A program made the translations under genes and the position numbers. Of a stretch of 14,274 bases of DNA, positions 13,905 through 14,274 are shown piece by piece. The DNA comes from JACMME01 sp051005015 (lineage in GTDB: Bacteria; Gemmatimonadota; Gemmatimonadetes; Gemmatimonadales; Gemmatimonadaceae), in contig JBPCJT010000235.1 of NCBI GenBank assembly GCA_051005015.1, positions 1 to 14,274 of the forward strand, in the 5' to 3' direction. Numbering within the stretch: position 1 is the stretch's first letter; each line of letters opens with the position of its first letter. Under the pieces are notes generated by a model. That model searched no databases and was not told the origin of the DNA. It worked only from the letters and a program-made list of their open reading frames with translations.

Positions 13905-13928
13905 CGGTGCGGATTCGCCTCAGCACCG
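13905..13928 (+). terminator. Weak terminator-like hairpin after the zinc-ribbon gene
   Basis: CGGTGC (13905-13910), immediately after the TGA, is the inverse of GCACCG (13923-13928), with a 12-nt loop. No T tract follows, so intrinsic termination is doubtful. The gap to the next gene (13905-14035) otherwise shows only a lone TTGACA at 13953-13958 without a matching -10 element. Confidence 0.22.
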
Positions 13929-14035
13929 GCGCACGACGTTGCTGACGCGCTCTTGACACCAGGTTCCCCCATGCAGGACTCTCGCACGCCATTTCGAAGC
14001 GGTGCGCTATGCCCGTCGGCGTTACCCTTCGCGTG

Positions 14036-14274
14036 ATGCCTGTAGTGCGCGTAGTGAGCGCTGCGGAGGCCGCACACCGGGATCGTGCGGCCATTGCCGC
14101 TGGTACGCCGTCACGAGCGCTGATGCAGCGTGCCGGTGCCGCGGCCGCCTCGGAAATCGCACACCGATTCAGGGAGCGGCTTGAGGGTGGAGTACTGGTG
14201 TACGCGGGACCCGGTAACAATGGCGGCGACGCCTGGGTTGTCGCTCGCGCGCTGGCTACTTCGGGAATCGCGGT
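14036..14274 (+). CDS. NAD(P)H-hydrate epimerase domain (YjeF N-terminal type), 3' end missing
   Basis: An open frame that runs off the right edge. From ATG 14036 it reads MPVVRVVSAAEAAHRDRAA, then GTPSRALMQRAGAAAASEIAHRF, then VLVYAGPGNNGGDAWVVARAL. The AGPGNNGGD loop followed by VVARAL, and the ALM.RAG helix before it, are the hallmarks of the YjeF N-terminal domain. This domain epimerises damaged (R)-NAD(P)HX to the S form. In most bacteria it is fused to an ADP-dependent NAD(P)HX dehydratase (nnr), whose part would lie outside this window, so the fusion cannot be judged. Upstream starts at ATG 14009 and GTG 14033 are in frame; 14036 matches the family N terminus best. No good ribosome binding site is visible for any of them. 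Confidence 0.85.
   Translation, partial: MPVVRVVSAAEAAHRDRAAIAAGTPSRALMQRAGAAAASEIAHRFRERLEGGVLVYAGPGNNGGDAWVVARALATSGIA

Noticed and set aside
13953..13958. Perfect TTGACA -35 hexamer upstream of the NAD(P)HX epimerase gene
   Set aside because: No reasonable -10 hexamer lies 16-18 nt downstream (13975-13982), so a sigma-70 promoter is not supported.
1..14274. Search for CRISPR arrays, insertion sequences, phage or toxin-antitoxin and defence genes
   Set aside because: No regularly spaced repeats, transposase, integrase or defence-type proteins were seen. The gene content is housekeeping and metabolic.

Overview
The window looks like ordinary core chromosome of a GC-rich, Gram-negative-type bacterium. 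I infer Gemmatimonadota or a near relative. The reasons are a Minf_1886-type protein (a family I associate with Planctomycetes, Verrucomicrobia and Gemmatimonadota), a lipoprotein with a PPGGPEDK start of the kind seen in Gemmatimonadota and Bacteroidota, and high GC with G/C-ending codons throughout. No 16S or other taxonomic marker is present, so this placement is tentative. I see no mobile element, CRISPR array, tRNA, rRNA or sign of recent transfer.

Layout. The left 3.9 kb is read on the minus strand: a BON-domain membrane protein, then valS, then the start of an Ig-like lipoprotein that overlaps the 3' end of valS and runs off the left edge. A 144-bp divergent intergenic region (3916-4059) separates this from a long plus-strand run that reaches the right edge.

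The plus-strand run begins with thrS. It is followed closely by an acyl-CoA block: acetyl-CoA acetyltransferase, a CPBP membrane protease, 3-hydroxyacyl-CoA dehydrogenase and acyl-CoA dehydrogenase. Gaps are 15 nt, 16 nt, a 4-nt ATGA overlap and 27 nt. The three enzymes cover three of the four steps of short-chain beta-oxidation (or, run in reverse, butyryl-CoA formation). An enoyl-CoA hydratase is absent from the window. After a 107-nt gap comes a leucine dehydrogenase-type gene, whose product makes branched 2-oxo acids. Their acyl-CoA products could feed the neighbouring acyl-CoA dehydrogenase.

Next come rpiB and glyA, coupled by an ATGA overlap (pentose phosphate and one-carbon metabolism). 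Then follow two small genes of unknown function, the Minf_1886-type protein and a 65-residue zinc-ribbon protein, and finally the 5' end of an NAD(P)H-hydrate repair gene cut by the window edge.

I did not find a convincing new biological system. The items most worth a second look are the two small uncharacterised genes after glyA, the membrane protease translationally coupled to a metabolic dehydrogenase, a heptamer tandem repeat between ldh and rpiB, and a roughly 19-residue insert in ValRS. All non-coding gaps are shorter than 300 bp.
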